Under the pieces are notes generated by a model. It saw only the letters and a list, made by a program, of their open reading frames with translations. It ran no database searches and was not told where the DNA came from. This document shows positions 44,015 to 55,941 of a stretch of DNA of 64,000 nucleotides, one piece after another. The position numbers and the translations under genes were made by a program. Numbering within the stretch: the first letter of the stretch is position 1; every line of letters starts with the position of its first letter. Location: the NCBI GenBank assembly GCA_003290165.1, contig QNQO01005771.1, positions 1 through 64,000 on the forward strand, written 5' to 3'. This DNA is from Berberis thunbergii. Lineage: Eukaryota > Streptophyta > Magnoliopsida > Ranunculales > Berberidaceae.

Positions 44015-45396
44015 GGTAATTTACACTTTGTCTTTTATTATACATAGGTAATTAATAAATATATTCATTATTACAATTATTCCATTGACTAGTGGTCAAC
44101 ATCTATTGATCGCCAATTTTTCAAAGTATATTATCAAAATGCCCTCAGAAGTCAAAGGTTGAGATTGAGTCTTTCGTATCTCAAACATCTCATCTCGAGA
44201 AAAATCTTATCTGAAATCGTAATCGTATCTCGATAAAATTCTAACGGTCCAAATTTAACTATGCACGCATCTCGAGAAATCTGTCGTTCTAGCATGCGTT
44301 ACAATGAAATTTTGGTGACCTAGTGCGCATTTCGAGAAAATTTGACAGCTAAAATTTATTCGTGCAGCATCTCGAGAAAAATCTAACGACTCAAATTTAT
44401 CCATGTACGCATCTCAAGGAAAATATTTATTATTGCACACATCTCGAGGAATTTGATGTCTTAATAAATTTTAATTTACTTTTGCTCCCTGAAACAAAAC
44501 AAACCTAAGAGATGAAGGGAGAGGAAAAGGAAGGGAGAAGGAGGAAGGAGGAAAGAAAAGAAATAATGAATAAGTGGAGTAATGAGGAATTAAGCTATAA
44601 CTTTAATATAGGGGTTGTGAAACAGAGAAGGAATGAAGTAGACGAAGGGGGAGGAAGGAGGATGAAGGAGAAAGTGGAGGAATGAGGAAGAGGAGGGAGT
44701 ATGAAGGAGGAGATGGTGGTGAGGCTGCGAGATAGAGGAGGGAGAAGAAAGATAATCAAAAAAAATTTGATCATCTCTCAGGTTTGCTCTGTTATAAGGG
44801 GCAAAATTAAATTTAAATTTATTTTATAGGGTTAAGTTATTGCCAGTAATTTATTTTATGGGGTTAAGGGCGAAATTATATTTAAATTTATCTAGACGTG
44901 AGATTTTCTCGAGATCTATTCACAAGTAAATCTGAGTCATCAAATTTTCTCGAGATGTGTGCACGAATAAATCTGAGCCGTCATATTTTTCTCTTGATGC
45001 ATGCTGGATTGTCAGATTTTTCTTGAGATGTATGCATAATTAACTTTGGACCATTAGATTTAACTAGAGATGTATGTACTATTAAATTTTGACCGTTAGA
45101 TTTTCCTCGAGATGAATTGTTTAAGATAAAATATTTTTTAAATCAATTGTTGAATTTTTCTCGAGATACGATTACGATTTCAGTTGAGTCTTAGAATTTT
45201 CCTTGAGATGAAATGTTCGAGATACGAAAGATTAAATCTCAGCCTTTGATATCTAATGGGCGATTTGGCAATCTGCTTTGAAAATTGGTGGTCAATGAAC
45301 GTTGATCGCTAGTCAATGAGGTAATTGTAACAGTGATTAATGATGAATCTACTTATTAATTACCTATGTATAATAGGGGGCAAAGTGCAAATTACC
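44015..45396. mobile_element. Long foldback element with CTCGAGA subrepeats, 1.4 kb
   Basis: The left end GGTAATTTACACTTTG and the reverse-complemented right end GGTAATTTGCACTTTG begin inverted arms of roughly 450 bp. Both arms contain TACATAGGTAATTAATAA, GTCAA...TTGATCGCCAAT and a series of 40-60 bp units with CGCATCTCGAGAAAAT. Between the arms lies a purine-rich (GGA/GAA) segment at about 44510-44755. Long arms starting with GG suggest a Mutator-like or foldback element. The AAT-repeat flanks prevent a clear target duplication call. No transposase. Confidence 0.6.
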
Positions 45397-46220
45397 TTAA
45401 TAATAATAATGCTACATTTTCATTGCCAATTTTGTTCCCATCTCCATTTTTTCTTAGTATTTCCTTCCTCTACCAATTTCAGGTACCCATGTAAGACAGT
45501 AGGAATCAAGTAGTTGCAGAGTAGCCTCAAATTTTTTGAATAGAAATGAATTTCGGTGACTTAAAATATATGATCAGACAATTAATGAGTTGTATTAACA
45601 TATGATTCATTAGAAAATAAAGTGAGTCGCTACATATACACGACTGTTTCGCTCAATACCCTCAACTTTATTTTGTAGATTTAACTTTTAAAAATTGTTA
45701 ATTTATTCAAACTATTTTGTTAACCCTAAAATAAAACAGCGGGTAACTAAAATTATTCATATTGTTAATTTGAGACTTTGTAAGAAAGATTCCTAATGTA
45801 AATTTTTGAATGTAGGATTTTTTTTCAGGTTTTAAATTTTCTTGTTTGACCCAATAAAATATTAAAATTTATGCACTGATTTACGTTTTTATTTTTAATA
45901 TGTATTTGGTTTGTTACCTCCTTTATGGTTAATAAACACATTTAATTTAATGAATGTATGGTGAATTTAATTTTATAGATAATGGTTACATTTATTTTTT
46001 GCTTCAAGAGTTCATTAATGCTCATAAAAGAAAAAAAATTCACCATCAAATAAATTTTTAATTAAATAAGATAAGATGATGTTACATACATTAGGTTGTT
46101 GCACCAAAGTCAAAATATCTCAAAATATATGTGTAACAAAGAGTTGTTGCAACCAATCCAAATAGTTAAGTACCCATAGTAACTCTCTAAAAATAGATTT
46201 TTTTTTTCTTCACTTGACAT
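45397..46220. other. AT-rich spacer
   Basis: No gene, RNA or clear repeat ends. Near 46090-46170 are repeated GTTGTTGCA-type motifs of unknown origin. Confidence 0.35.
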
Positions 46221-49196
46221 TAGGGGTGTTAATCGGCTCGAAATTAGACCCAAACCAAACTAGAGATTCGATTTTCTTATTTTTAAACACTAAATAGAGA
46301 AATCGGCTAATATTAGGCTCGATTTTTCACATGATTTCCTCTCCAGAGTTCTTGGGGTGCTACTTCATCAAACGGAACATCTAGTTGAAGATAACGGGGT
46401 CACATTGGTGAGGAAGACGATTGACTTCAAGATTTGTTGTTCACCAATGGCGCTGCCAGGTGGGCAATCCACGATGCTAGTGTTTGTTAATACCCATTAG
46501 AGGGTTTGCAGTCAAGAGCAGTAGGTATGGTAACCCAAATCTCATATCTATTTCGACCCACCTCTCCGGCAGGCACATACCCAGTGCGACGTCCACTTGT
46601 TGGGCTGGGTGTAGTTTCGAGTCCTTTAAATCTCAGCGGACGAGCCATCTCGACCGAGTCCTTTAAATAAGGGGAAAGGCCTTCGGGTAAACTCTCTGAT
46701 CCGGGGGGTCTAAGTCGGAACGTTGCTTTGACTCATTGGGATTTGACTTGGGAGATGGATTTTAGTTGGAAGGGCAGAAGAGCGGAGATGAGGACAGAGC
46801 CCAGGATCAGAGAGTTCCTGCAAATCAGATCTCGTTTATCGAGGTAGTGGAGAATGACCTATTCAACTTGAACCCTCTTTTTAACAAGTTTGCAAAAGAG
46901 GATAACAAGACCCGTGAACAAGCTCAAAAGGCACAAAGAAACTGATCTCTTCTTTGGGTCAATTTCTTAGTCTTTCCAACTAGGTCCTCTTTCATGTAGA
47001 AACAAAGGCAAGTGAAATCGAGCTCTTCAAGGAAATATGGGTGGGTGGACCAATATGATTGTAGTGCCCCTGTTGAATTCGAGTGGAGCAGGCCATCAGA
47101 CCCGATCCAGGAACACAATCTTATTTTCCTGCCAAGATGTGATCCTCGCGCTGAGCACCTTGAGGACAGTTTGTCCACGCCAGTACACTTGGGAGCTTCG
47201 CCAGGTTTTGAGACTCTTTTAACGGAACAATATTCAATCAAAACCGCATCAAATCAGCCCGTTTCAGGGTCAATCATGGCAGTAAACACAATGTTTCAGG
47301 GCGTCGTTCAGCCTAGTCAGAGCTAAGCAGTGATGAGGAGGAAGTTCGTTTAGCATTCAGATAAATCAGTAATGTTGTAGGGATGGATCTCAGCCAAGCT
47401 GCAAAACAGGCCTTGGCTATGGTGCAAGCTCTGTGTTAAGGAATATGGTTTTTTTCTCGGGACCTATCTGTGTGTTGTGCAAAGTGATCGTTGAGTCCAT
47501 TGATCTTTTGTTTCTCGATTGTCAATTCTCTCAGATCTTGTGGAGTTTTCTTTCTTACAAAATTCGTGGTGAGTGTAGTGTTTCACGGGTCCATTTTGGA
47601 CTTTTTGTGGTCTAGTGCCAATCCTCGTCATACGGTTTGGTTGTGGCGTTGGGTCTCTCTCGTTGTTTGTGGTGTGTTGTGCAGAATAGTTATAGGTGAT
47701 CTTCAAGGGGCTTAAGTGATCGGAACACTATTTTAGAGTTTTTTGTGGAGTTTGGTCAGGCCTGTTTTCTTTTTAAGGAGTTATTGTTTGAGCTCTTTCT
47801 CAGTGTCATGGTTTTTCATGCTTTAGGAATGTGTCATTTTTTTAATGTTATTTTCTTCTCCTTTCAATAAAAATCTTATTTGACAAAAAAAAAAAAAAAA
47901 CAAATTTGTTGAAAAAAAATAATACAATCGACGTTATGCAATAAGTGTTGAAATAAAATAATATTCATGTGTTGCACTCAGTGGATTTGTTGAAATAAAA
48001 TAAAAAAATTTGATGTGTAACAAGTGGGTTTCTTGAATGTGTTGCAATAAGTCTGAGTTGTTAAAATAACTAGCAGCGAATGCCTACTACGCGTGTATAA
48101 AAGTTTTTATTTCATGTTATTTATATTCATGATTAATTAAATGTAAAAAAATTCTATCTTTCAACGAATTTGCATTGAATCTATATACATCGAGCAAATT
48201 GTTGATTGACACAAAATGAAATAATGCTAATACTTAAATTTTGTGCATCGCCAATTTGATTATGAGTCAGATGTGTGATTTTTTTTTTCTAATCAAGTGA
48301 ATTTTGCAGTGATTAATTATCAATTTGTAAAAATTAAACTGTTAATTTGAATATTCAATACATCACAATCATCATCTATAGCTTGCCAAAAACACTATGG
48401 TTGGATACGACAAAATTAAATGGCTCGTTGTGATAGCCGACGCTATCGTATGTTCTTCCCTATTATATCGTTTGCGGAACACTGTCGAAAGTATGTTTTT
48501 CATAGCGTTTGGCATTTCGCTGTTGTGGCCTCTACAATAGTGTTTAGAAAACATTGTTATATATTTTATTACGCTATTGTAATGTTTTTATAGCATTTAA
48601 ATATTGTTGTTACATAGTTTGCGACATCATTTTTAGAATATTGTAAATTGAATACTCACGGCTCTTTAAAAATGATATTAAAAGTCTTCTCAAATTTTTA
48701 AATCATTATATTAAGTTTGAATTTAATTTTGTCTGCACTACCCAAGCTATTTACACATCCTTACATATTAAATGGTTTAAATCAATATATTAAATTTTAA
48801 TTTTCTTCAAGATGCAATAAAATAGGGAAATTAAATTCATAAATAATATAGGGGACTTAAAATAATATAAGGGCATTTTATAGTTTATATATGATTGGAC
48901 ATAAAATAAGTTATATTAGGGCTTATTTATAATTATACATTGTTTGAAAGGAATTGGTTTAAATATAAATAAAATTAAATTAAAAGGGCATTTTGGACAA
49001 CCCAAATATCAGATTGAACGTTGAAGACAATTGTTACTGTTCATTAGGGAGCTCTATTGTTATAGTTGTTTAGATAGAATTGATATATTGCAATAAATAA
49101 AACAATATGATTGAGGTGTTATATTGGTTTGGTTTAGTTATTTCGGTGTGGAAAAAAATAAAACCAAAACCGAACTGAAACCGATTAACACCCCTA
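46221..49196. mobile_element. Possible hAT-type element with nested sequences, 3 kb
   Basis: The left end TAGGGGTGTTAATCGGCTCG and the reverse-complemented right end TAGGGGTGTTAATCGGTTTC are good inverted repeats. The flanking 8-mers CTTGACAT and CGAGCAGT do not match, so the two ends may belong to different copies. Inside are unrecognised sequence at 46330-47400 (including a frame ending near 47326 with no known domain), a LINE 3' end (47430-47900), and AT-rich DNA with TAGCG/CGCTA motifs (48360-48640). Confidence 0.35.
47430..47900 (+). pseudogene. LINE 3' end with zinc-binding RT tail and poly-A
   Basis: The frame CVLCKVIVESIDLLFLDCQF followed by SQILWSF matches the zinc-binding domain (zf-RVT) that follows reverse transcriptase in plant LINEs. 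It runs into non-coding sequence and ends in an A-run at 47885-47900. Everything 5' of this domain is absent or unrecognisable, consistent with a 5'-truncated insertion. Confidence 0.6.
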
Positions 49197-49530
49197 CGAG
49201 CAGTGCACATTTTCAGTCGCAACTGTGAGATTGCGACATTGCATTCTTCCTATTGTTCTCTTCAGTCTCTCCATTTAACAACAAAACAAATAAATTGATT
49301 TTCAAACTATTTTACATATTTCTTTTATATTTTACTGTGTGTTTTTTGTATCCAAACAGAAATAAATTTTCTATCTGATTAATTTCAACATTAGTCAGTT
49401 CTAAAATTAATCCCATTTTTTTCAACCAATTTGAAAACAATTATTAGGTGTGAGAAAACAGAAAATAACTAGTTTTAAGCATTGAAGGGTCAAACATAAA
49501 ACTTTTTCTTCGGTGGACAAATTGTTAATA

Positions 49531-49710
49531 GAGTGAGGCTAGGAAATCATGTTTTGTAAACATGTTTTGCAATCATGATGATGTGGCATCGTTAGAGGAG
49601 TATTTTACAATTTTGAGATACACATAAAATCTTCAGGAATTTCATCATTCTTTCCAGATCATGACACGTCATCATAGTTGCAAAACATGTTTACAAAACA
49701 CGGTTTCTCC
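49531..49710. mobile_element. Second copy of the GCTAGGAAATCA MITE
   Basis: Begins GAGTGAGGCTAGGAAATCAT and contains AACATGTTTTGCAAT, then ATTTCATCATTCTTTCCAGATCATGAC and the inverted TGCAAAACATGTTTAC near its right end. It pairs with the element at 5627-5787 (central part in opposite orientation). The right terminal bases have diverged. It lies about 330 bases before the third UGT. Confidence 0.5.
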
Positions 49711-50037
49711 TTCTTGAAGGGTATGTTTGGTTATCTTTTTTTCCTCTCTTGTTATGCGAATTTTCGATTTTTTGATTGTTTATTTATTGACATTATTTTC
49801 TCACTGTTCATGGAAATCTAAATCCGAGAAAGACTTATCAAAATCAAATTCACAAAACGATTTTAAATTTCATGTCTATTTTCTTTGCAACCAAACAGTC
49901 ACGAAGTATGGGTTATCGGCCCTTCAAACCCTTAAACCAAGTTATAAGATCTCCCCGTTGCCAAAACACAACAAGTCCTCATCATTTTATCTCTCACAAG
50001 TTCTTGCATCCAAAAAAGGGCCTTTGGTGAAGAAAAC

Positions 50038-51450
50038 ATGATGGAAGAAGAACAAATTCATGTACTCTTGGTGGCCTTCTCATCACAAGGCCATCTAAAC
50101 CCCATGCTAAGGCTAGCCAAACAACTAGCAATCAAAGGCCTAAAGGTCACCCTTGCCACCACAGAGCTAGCTCGCGAACGGATGATCAAATCCAACAACA
50201 ACAATTCCCCTACCTCCATTAAGATCAATCCCACCACAGAAATCAGCCTAGAGTTTTTCCCGGATGGTCTACCACTTGAGTTTGATCGAAAGACTAATCT
50301 AGACTACTACATGGATTGCCTATCTGAAAATGGTCCTGGAAATCTCACCAACATAATTGGTGATAGGAAGTTTTCTTGCATTATAAACAACCCCTTTGTT
50401 CCATGGGTAGCTGATGTCGCCGCGCAACTTGGTGTTCCCTGTGGTATGCTCTGGATTCAGCCCTGTGCACTTTACGCCATTTACTATCGTTTCTTCAACA
50501 AGCTCAACCCCTTCCCTACTGAAAAAGACTCCAATGCCTGTGTAGAACTACCTGGCTTACCAGTCCTGGAAATCGAAAACCTGCCTTCATTTGTTCTTCC
50601 TTCAAATCCATTTGGTAGTCTAACAAAAATGATGGCTCAAGTGTTCACAAACATGCACAAGTTGAAATGGGTGCTGGGGAATTCATTCTATGAGTTGGAA
50701 AAGGATGTTGTGGATTCATTGGTGGATGTTTGTCCAATTAGACCCATTGGTCCACTTGTACCATCGATCATTCTAGGGGACGAAGCATCAGAAGATGTAG
50801 GCGTCGATATGTGGAAGCCAGATGATGCTTGTATCAAGTGGCTAGATCAGAAGCCACCCTCATCGGTAATTTATGTATCATTTGGTAGTATAGTTGTGTT
50901 ATCGACGAAGCAAATGGAGAACTTGGCATATGGGCTAAAGAACAGCAAATTCAGTTTTCTTTGGGTAGTGAAGCCTAGTGATTATGGAACCAAAGAAGGG
51001 GAAGGACAATTGCCGGAAGGGTTTTTGAATGAAATTCAGGATCAAGGACTAGTTGTGACATGGTGTCCTCAGATACAAGTACTAATGCACCAATCCATTG
51101 GGTGCTTTGTCACACATTGTGGGTGGAATTCGACGTTGGAGACCGTAGGATGTGGTGTTCCAGTCATCGCTTGGCCTAAATGGACTGACCAGCCGACGAA
51201 TGCTAAGCTTATAGAAGACGTCTTCCGAATTGGTGTCAAAATTAAGGCAGATGGAGATGGGTTCGTTACCAAGGAAGAAATTGAAAGATGCATAAGTGAA
51301 GTCATGGAAGGTCCTAAATCAGTTGAGTTGAAGAAAAGAGTGGCAGAGTTGAAGGAGGCGACTAGGGTGGCAGTGGCCGAAGGTGGTTCCAGTGACCGGA
51401 ATATTCGTTTGATCATTGATGAGATTAAAGGAAGAGGAAATACCTTGTAA
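50038..51450 (+). CDS. UDP-glycosyltransferase, UGT84-like, diverged paralogue
   Basis: Single-exon 470-residue frame starting MMEEEQIHVLLV; the second Met (50041) is an equally good start. Catalytic His in QGHLNPM (about residue 20), the INNPFVPWVADVA segment as in the paralogues, and WVLGNSFYELEKDVVDSL. The full PSPG box is WCPQIQVLMHQSIGCFVTHCGWNSTLE...GVPVIAWPKWTDQ. Predicted to move glucose from UDP-glucose to a small acceptor in the cytosol. It differs from the 40303/62612 pair across the acceptor domain, so a different substrate is plausible (inference). It lies between duplication blocks A and B and is not itself part of the recent duplication. The upstream 300 bases contain a MITE but no convincing TATA box at the usual distance. 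Confidence 0.88.
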   Translation: MMEEEQIHVLLVAFSSQGHLNPMLRLAKQLAIKGLKVTLATTELARERMIKSNNNNSPTSIKINPTTEISLEFFPDGLPLEFDRKTNLDYYMDCLSENGPGNLTNIIGDRKFSCIINNPFVPWVADVAAQLGVPCGMLWIQPCALYAIYYRFFNKLNPFPTEKDSNACVELPGLPVLEIENLPSFVLPSNPFGSLTKMMAQVFTNMHKLKWVLGNSFYELEKDVVDSLVDVCPIRPIGPLVPSIILGDEASEDVGVDMWKPDDACIKWLDQKPPSSVIYVSFGSIVVLSTKQMENLAYGLKNSKFSFLWVVKPSDYGTKEGEGQLPEGFLNEIQDQGLVVTWCPQIQVLMHQSIGCFVTHCGWNSTLETVGCGVPVIAWPKWTDQPTNAKLIEDVFRIGVKIKADGDGFVTKEEIERCISEVMEGPKSVELKKRVAELKEATRVAVAEGGSSDRNIRLIIDEIKGRGNTL

Positions 51451-52899
51451 CTTACCTAGCTAGTTATGAGAAAATGATCTTATTGTGATGGTTTGTTAGT
51501 GAATTGTATTAGCAAAACTTAGAAAGCCTAGCCTGCCCAAAATATGTTCTGTTTAGGTACTAAGAGCAACAATGTGACCAATACAAATAGATTTATCGAA
51601 AAGAATGAATCATATGGTGGTGAAGTAGAGTGATCCAAATTTCGCGATGGCATCCATATGTCGCGATTCTTATCCTAAAATTGCTGTATTATTTGTGATA
51701 TATCTGACTAGACGATAACTTCTTTTCTAAATTATAAGCCTCACATTACCACATCAGATTAAGACCCACATCAAAATTTAGTTGTTAACTTAATGATTCT
51801 GGCGAAGAATATGCTCGTAATAGAGTTCATGGAAATTTTTTAGAGTTCTTCGAATTGACTCTTCAGCACATCAAACATATTGGTAAGTAGAAACAAAAAA
51901 TTGAATTTAATTTGTGCAACAAAAGGAACAGATTCTTGTGAGGATGCGGTTAAATCATGTGATGGTGTCTTTGTCGAAATGTGGCCAGTTTATGTACGCA
52001 AATTCGTGTGGATAAGTAAACCATCAACATCCACAGTGGTTGGCTGTGGAAAAATGAAAATTATATATCGACTGTAATTATAAAACACGGGTGGCATGCG
52101 TCGTGGTAAAAAAAAAAAATTGATGTATGCAGTTGTTAATAGCAGTGTTTTAAAATAGAAGGGCTAAAAGTATAAAAAAAAAAAAAAAAAATTCTAAAGA
52201 AGTAAAAAAAAGGTATCCAAACAAGATAGCATTGAATCTTTCTATAAAATTTGTTATTGGGAGCAATGTTTCAACAATTCTAGCCAGCGTTGTTTACTAG
52301 CATTTTCTTAGTCTTTTTTAAAAAAAAAATTACATTTTTACTCCTTCTATTGATAGTGGTTGTGTTTTAAAGAGGATTGATAAAAAAATGTAAAAACATC
52401 AAAAAAAAAAAACTAGCAAACAAGGCAGACTAAACTTACTTGCAGTGTTTTGTATGACAACGATGAAAATTTCTAGATACCCAAACCCTTAGAGTCCGGA
52501 GAGGCTCTCTGACACGTGTTGAAGAAAGAGGTGGAGAGTTAAAAAATAAAAAAAAATTATTCTTTAACTTATTCTTCTTGTTCATCTTCCTTCTTAATTA
52601 GTCTTAAGTTTTGGATGGGGGGAGAACAATTTTCACCTCCGCCAATGTCAATCTCCTCTTCCGCACTGCCACCACCAATTTCACCTCATTTCTTAATTTT
52701 CTTGCTGTTGTTAGCAGATCCTGCTGCTGCGGCAGCAACTTTAGGATGATTACGAGTCTCCTCATCAATGAAACGTTGTTTCAAATCAACCCAAACCCAC
52801 AAACACAAACAATAACAAAAAAAAAATCAAATACAACAAGTCATTCATTACCTTATTATCAAGGCCATATTCATCATCCGGCGCAACAACTACCACTTT
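51451..52899. other. Spacer downstream of the third UGT
   Basis: No gene recognised. Several A-runs (52109, 52179, 52320, 52400) and TTTTAAAG...TAAAAAGTGTAAAA-type motifs link it to the repeats just to the right. The frames at 51880-52077 and 52611-52907 show no domain. Confidence 0.35.
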
Positions 52900-53700
52900 T
52901 TAATTAGATTTTGAGTTTTTTACACTTCTACACATTTTATAGATAATATTTGTAATTGTGTTTTAAAGAGAATGAGTAAAAGTATAAAAACAACCGAACT
53001 TGACCAAAAAATGGCTTTAAAACCTGACTGCCTAGACAAACTCCAACAACAATTCTACGAGTCACTTTTGGGTCAAGTTTTAGTTTTCTACACTTCTACA
53101 AAAAAAAAATTGTGTTTGTGGCTGTATTTTAAAAAGAGAGTAAAAAGTGTAAAAAATAAAAAAAAAAAAATCAAAAGTGATCCATCTTCTTTATAATGGT
53201 CACCGCTTGATCCATCTTCTTTGGTGGTAGACTCTGCATACTCAAACTCAACTTTTGTTTCTCCTCAAAACTCATATCTCTCTTGTTCTAGTGGGAGACG
53301 AAGGGAGCCTCAAAACTCAACCTCTCTCCTCAATACGTTCCAGATAGCCTCCCCTGGCGTTGGGGGCTCAACTTTTTAGACAGATTCAACAACAACTCCA
53401 ATTCTAGGCAGCCAGACTTTATAGCTACTTTTTAGTCAAATTTTGGATTTTTTTCATTTCTACTCATTTTATAGATAATATTTGTGGTTGTGTTTTAAAG
53501 AGAATGAGTAAAAGTGTAAAAACACCCAAGCCTGACCAAAAAATGGTTTTAAAGTATAGTTGCCTAGACAAACTCCAACAACAATTCTAAAAGCCAAGTT
53601 TGGGAGACACTTTTGAGCCAAGTTTTGATTTTTTACACTTCTACCCAAAAACTAGATTGTGTTGTGTGTTAAAGAAAAAGGTAAAAAGTGTAAAAACAAA
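52900..53700. repeat. Two direct copies of a ~260-bp repeat
   Basis: About 52900-53160 and 53445-53700 share TTTATAGATAATATTTGT, GTGTTTTAAAGAGAATGAG, TGACCAAAAAATGG and GCCTAGACAAACTCCAACAA blocks in the same order. Each copy also has short inverted TTTTTACACTT/AAGTGTAAAAA ends. Probably an unclassified non-autonomous element present twice, with unrelated sequence between. Confidence 0.5.
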
Positions 53701-53711
53701 CAAACCAAAAG

Positions 53712-53778
53712 CAATAGTTTATCACTAGAGAATAAGAAGAACCATACTCTTGAGACAATTGAGTGCTCCTTTAGCCAT
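53712..53778 (-). pseudogene. Remnant of a PIP-like signal peptide, block B
   Basis: On the minus strand the ATG at 53778 opens MAKGALNCLKSMVLLIL and then stops. It corresponds to the first 20 or so residues of the pseudogene at 33232; the rest of the gene is gone. It marks the left edge of block B. Confidence 0.6.
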
Positions 53779-53795
53779 ATTATGTGTTGTGTTTC

Positions 53796-54472
53796 TGTTA
53801 GGATAAAGTTGGCTTGAATAGTCCCATATCAAGTAAGGCGGAGTTGTCACTAAGGTTTATAAGGGAATGGTCCACTCCCTAATAGTAACGAGGCATTTTA
53901 AGGGAAAACCCCACACCACCTAGGCCCAGATGGAAGGCCCGACCCGATAGGTGGTGTTTAAGTTGGGAACAATATCGTTGCTATGTATAGTGGACCAAGG
54001 GGTGCGCGCAAGTGCACGTGCGCGACGCTCCAACAATTGGTATCAGAGCCGATGGTTCGGCTGGGACTTGGTCGGCGAGGTGAAGGTGCAGGCGGCATAT
54101 TATTCAGGAGATAGGCGTAGGCGCAGGTGCGCGGTCTGCCAGATGATCCAGATCCTTGCCGAGATGGTGTCCGAGAATATCCTACAAATCTGGACAAGGT
54201 GGAGTTAGTGTGGTGGTTGCGACTAGGTGGAGCCAAAAACGCCGGAAATAATCAAGTCCGTACACCGAGTGCTACCCACAGGATCGTGGTTGCACGGTTG
54301 CACTTGAGACTCGAGGAGAAGATGTAGTGGATGGATTGTAGGATGTGCCACACCACCTAGGCTCAGATGAAAGGCCCGACCCGATAGGTGGTGTTTAAGT
54401 TGGGGACAATATCATTGCTATGTATAGTGGACCAACGAGTGCGCGCAAGTGCACGTGCGCGATGCTCCAACA
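53796..54472 (+). mobile_element. TRIM-like LTR element, unique to block B
   Basis: The left LTR 53796-54035 (TGTTAGGATAAAG...GCTCCAACA) is followed by ATTGGTATCAGAGCC, a tRNA-Met primer site on the plus strand. The 3' LTR has lost its first part and matches from about 54348 to 54472. Flanks GTTTC (53791-53795) and TTTTC (54473-54477) are a 5-bp duplication with one change. Block A keeps the empty site (near 33249). The internal region (54050-54340) has frames on both strands without known domains. Confidence 0.75.
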
Positions 54473-54724
54473 TTTTCAGAGTAAGAACTATTAATTGTTT
54501 GTGATAACAATTCTAATTAATATAATCAATGTAAATACACACTCCATTCTTGATACTTATGTGCAGACCGTAACAGGATGAAAGCTCAAAGACTTCCATG
54601 GTCATTATCACTTTCACATGTGTATCCCAGGCCTGAGTGTGATATTGGACATGTATACAAATAATGTGCTACCCAACCATACATTCATGGCAATACAAAT
54701 CATCAAGCAAAGTACATTACTCCA

Positions 54725-55385
54725 TTGGAACTTCAGCGATGCATCTTTGAAGAATTACGTTTAAAACTGTATGCCATGGATAAACTTGTCCTTTATAGAA
54801 GAAAAAAAAACAGACATTTATTTGAGAATTGGAAAGTGAATATGATTTACCAGCATAAAACTCCAACATATTACGTTTGGGAAAAACCTCCAGTGACTTG
54901 GTTCAAGGCTAATTCTGATGGATCGCTAATGGGAGCAGTAGGAGGTTATGGGGCAGTTATCAGAAATGATAGAGGCGATGTAGTGGCAGCTTGTACAAGC
55001 TCGACTCAAGGCCAGTCAGTCATAAAACATGAATTACAAGGATTTGCAGCAGGTCTATCCCTCGTCCGGAACCATAACTTTCATAAGTTGATTTTCAGTA
55101 CAGACTCCCTCATCCTGAAATCTTACCTAGAAGAAGACAAAGACCCCACCCCCCCCCCGGGACGTACAACACATTATCAGCAGAATCAAAAGGGAGTTGA
55201 ATTTGCTCTCAGATTACAAGATCCAACATCATTTCAGAGAAACGAATCGAGTGGCAGATCACTTAGCTAGTCTTTTTCCAAATGTTGAATCCTTTGAGAT
55301 TGTCCCTAGCTCCTTTGCGGAGGATTTGAAAAAAATAATAATAATGTATGAAGATGCAATAGGAAAAATGTACCTACGAATGTAA
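54725..55385 (+). pseudogene. LINE RNase H domain fragment
   Basis: The plus frame contains PVTWFKANSDGSLMGAVGGY, GAVIRNDRGDVVAA, KHELQGFAAGLSLV and FSTDSLILKSYL, i.e. the Asp, Glu and Asp of a plant LINE RNase H. The frame shifts in the C-run at 55147-55157 and continues as HFRETNRVADHLASLFPN to a stop at 55383-55385. It may be the missing 3' half of the plus-strand LINE in block A (34010-35561). Confidence 0.7.
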
Positions 55386-55941
55386 TCAACTCTTTTTTTA
55401 TTTTCGGTTAGGGGATCCTAAACAAACCCCAACTCTTCTTCTAAATAAAAAATCATCAATTCATTTTTTCAAATCAATAAGTAAAGTCACAGTAATTCTT
55501 AACAATTAATTTTTGGTGTTCCACACTTATCTCAGAATTCTTTCATCATAATATTTTTGTTAACAATTACTTTTTGTTGTTTCACACTCATCTTCTTATA
55601 ATACCAGAATCACAAGTTAAAATTTGGAACCAATTAAGGATGACAAGTCAATCATTTTCGTAAAAAAAATTTATAACGCCAACATGCTTATATTCATGGG
55701 AAAGAATACAATATTGCAATACATCTGCTTTACCAAGTTTTTGAGCATCAACATTAAGGCCTCTACTACTATAATTCCATGAATTAAAAGTGCTTGAATC
55801 ACCAAACATAAAACATTTTTTCCAATGTTGCACCTGAATCAAAGCAGCACAACTTCTACTGCAAAAGCCTTCGTCCATCGTACTATTAAGATCTCTCCCA
55901 GCAATCCTTTCTAGCACAGTACCATCAATATCTACAATAAA
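55386..55941. other. LINE 3' flank and unassigned sequence
   Basis: After the RNase H stop comes a short T/A-rich 3' tail. A minus-strand frame at 55648-55917 contains SWNYSSRGLN, faintly like a LINE endonuclease start, but is too short to call. Confidence 0.3.

Noticed and set aside
46924..47326. Overlapping frames of about 100 residues on both strands
   Set aside because: No recognisable domain, not supported by splice sites, located between transposon remnants.
52611..52907. 98-residue frame with a CCCG motif
   Set aside because: Low-complexity Ser/Thr/Asn composition and no homologue recognised; likely chance in a repeat-rich spacer.
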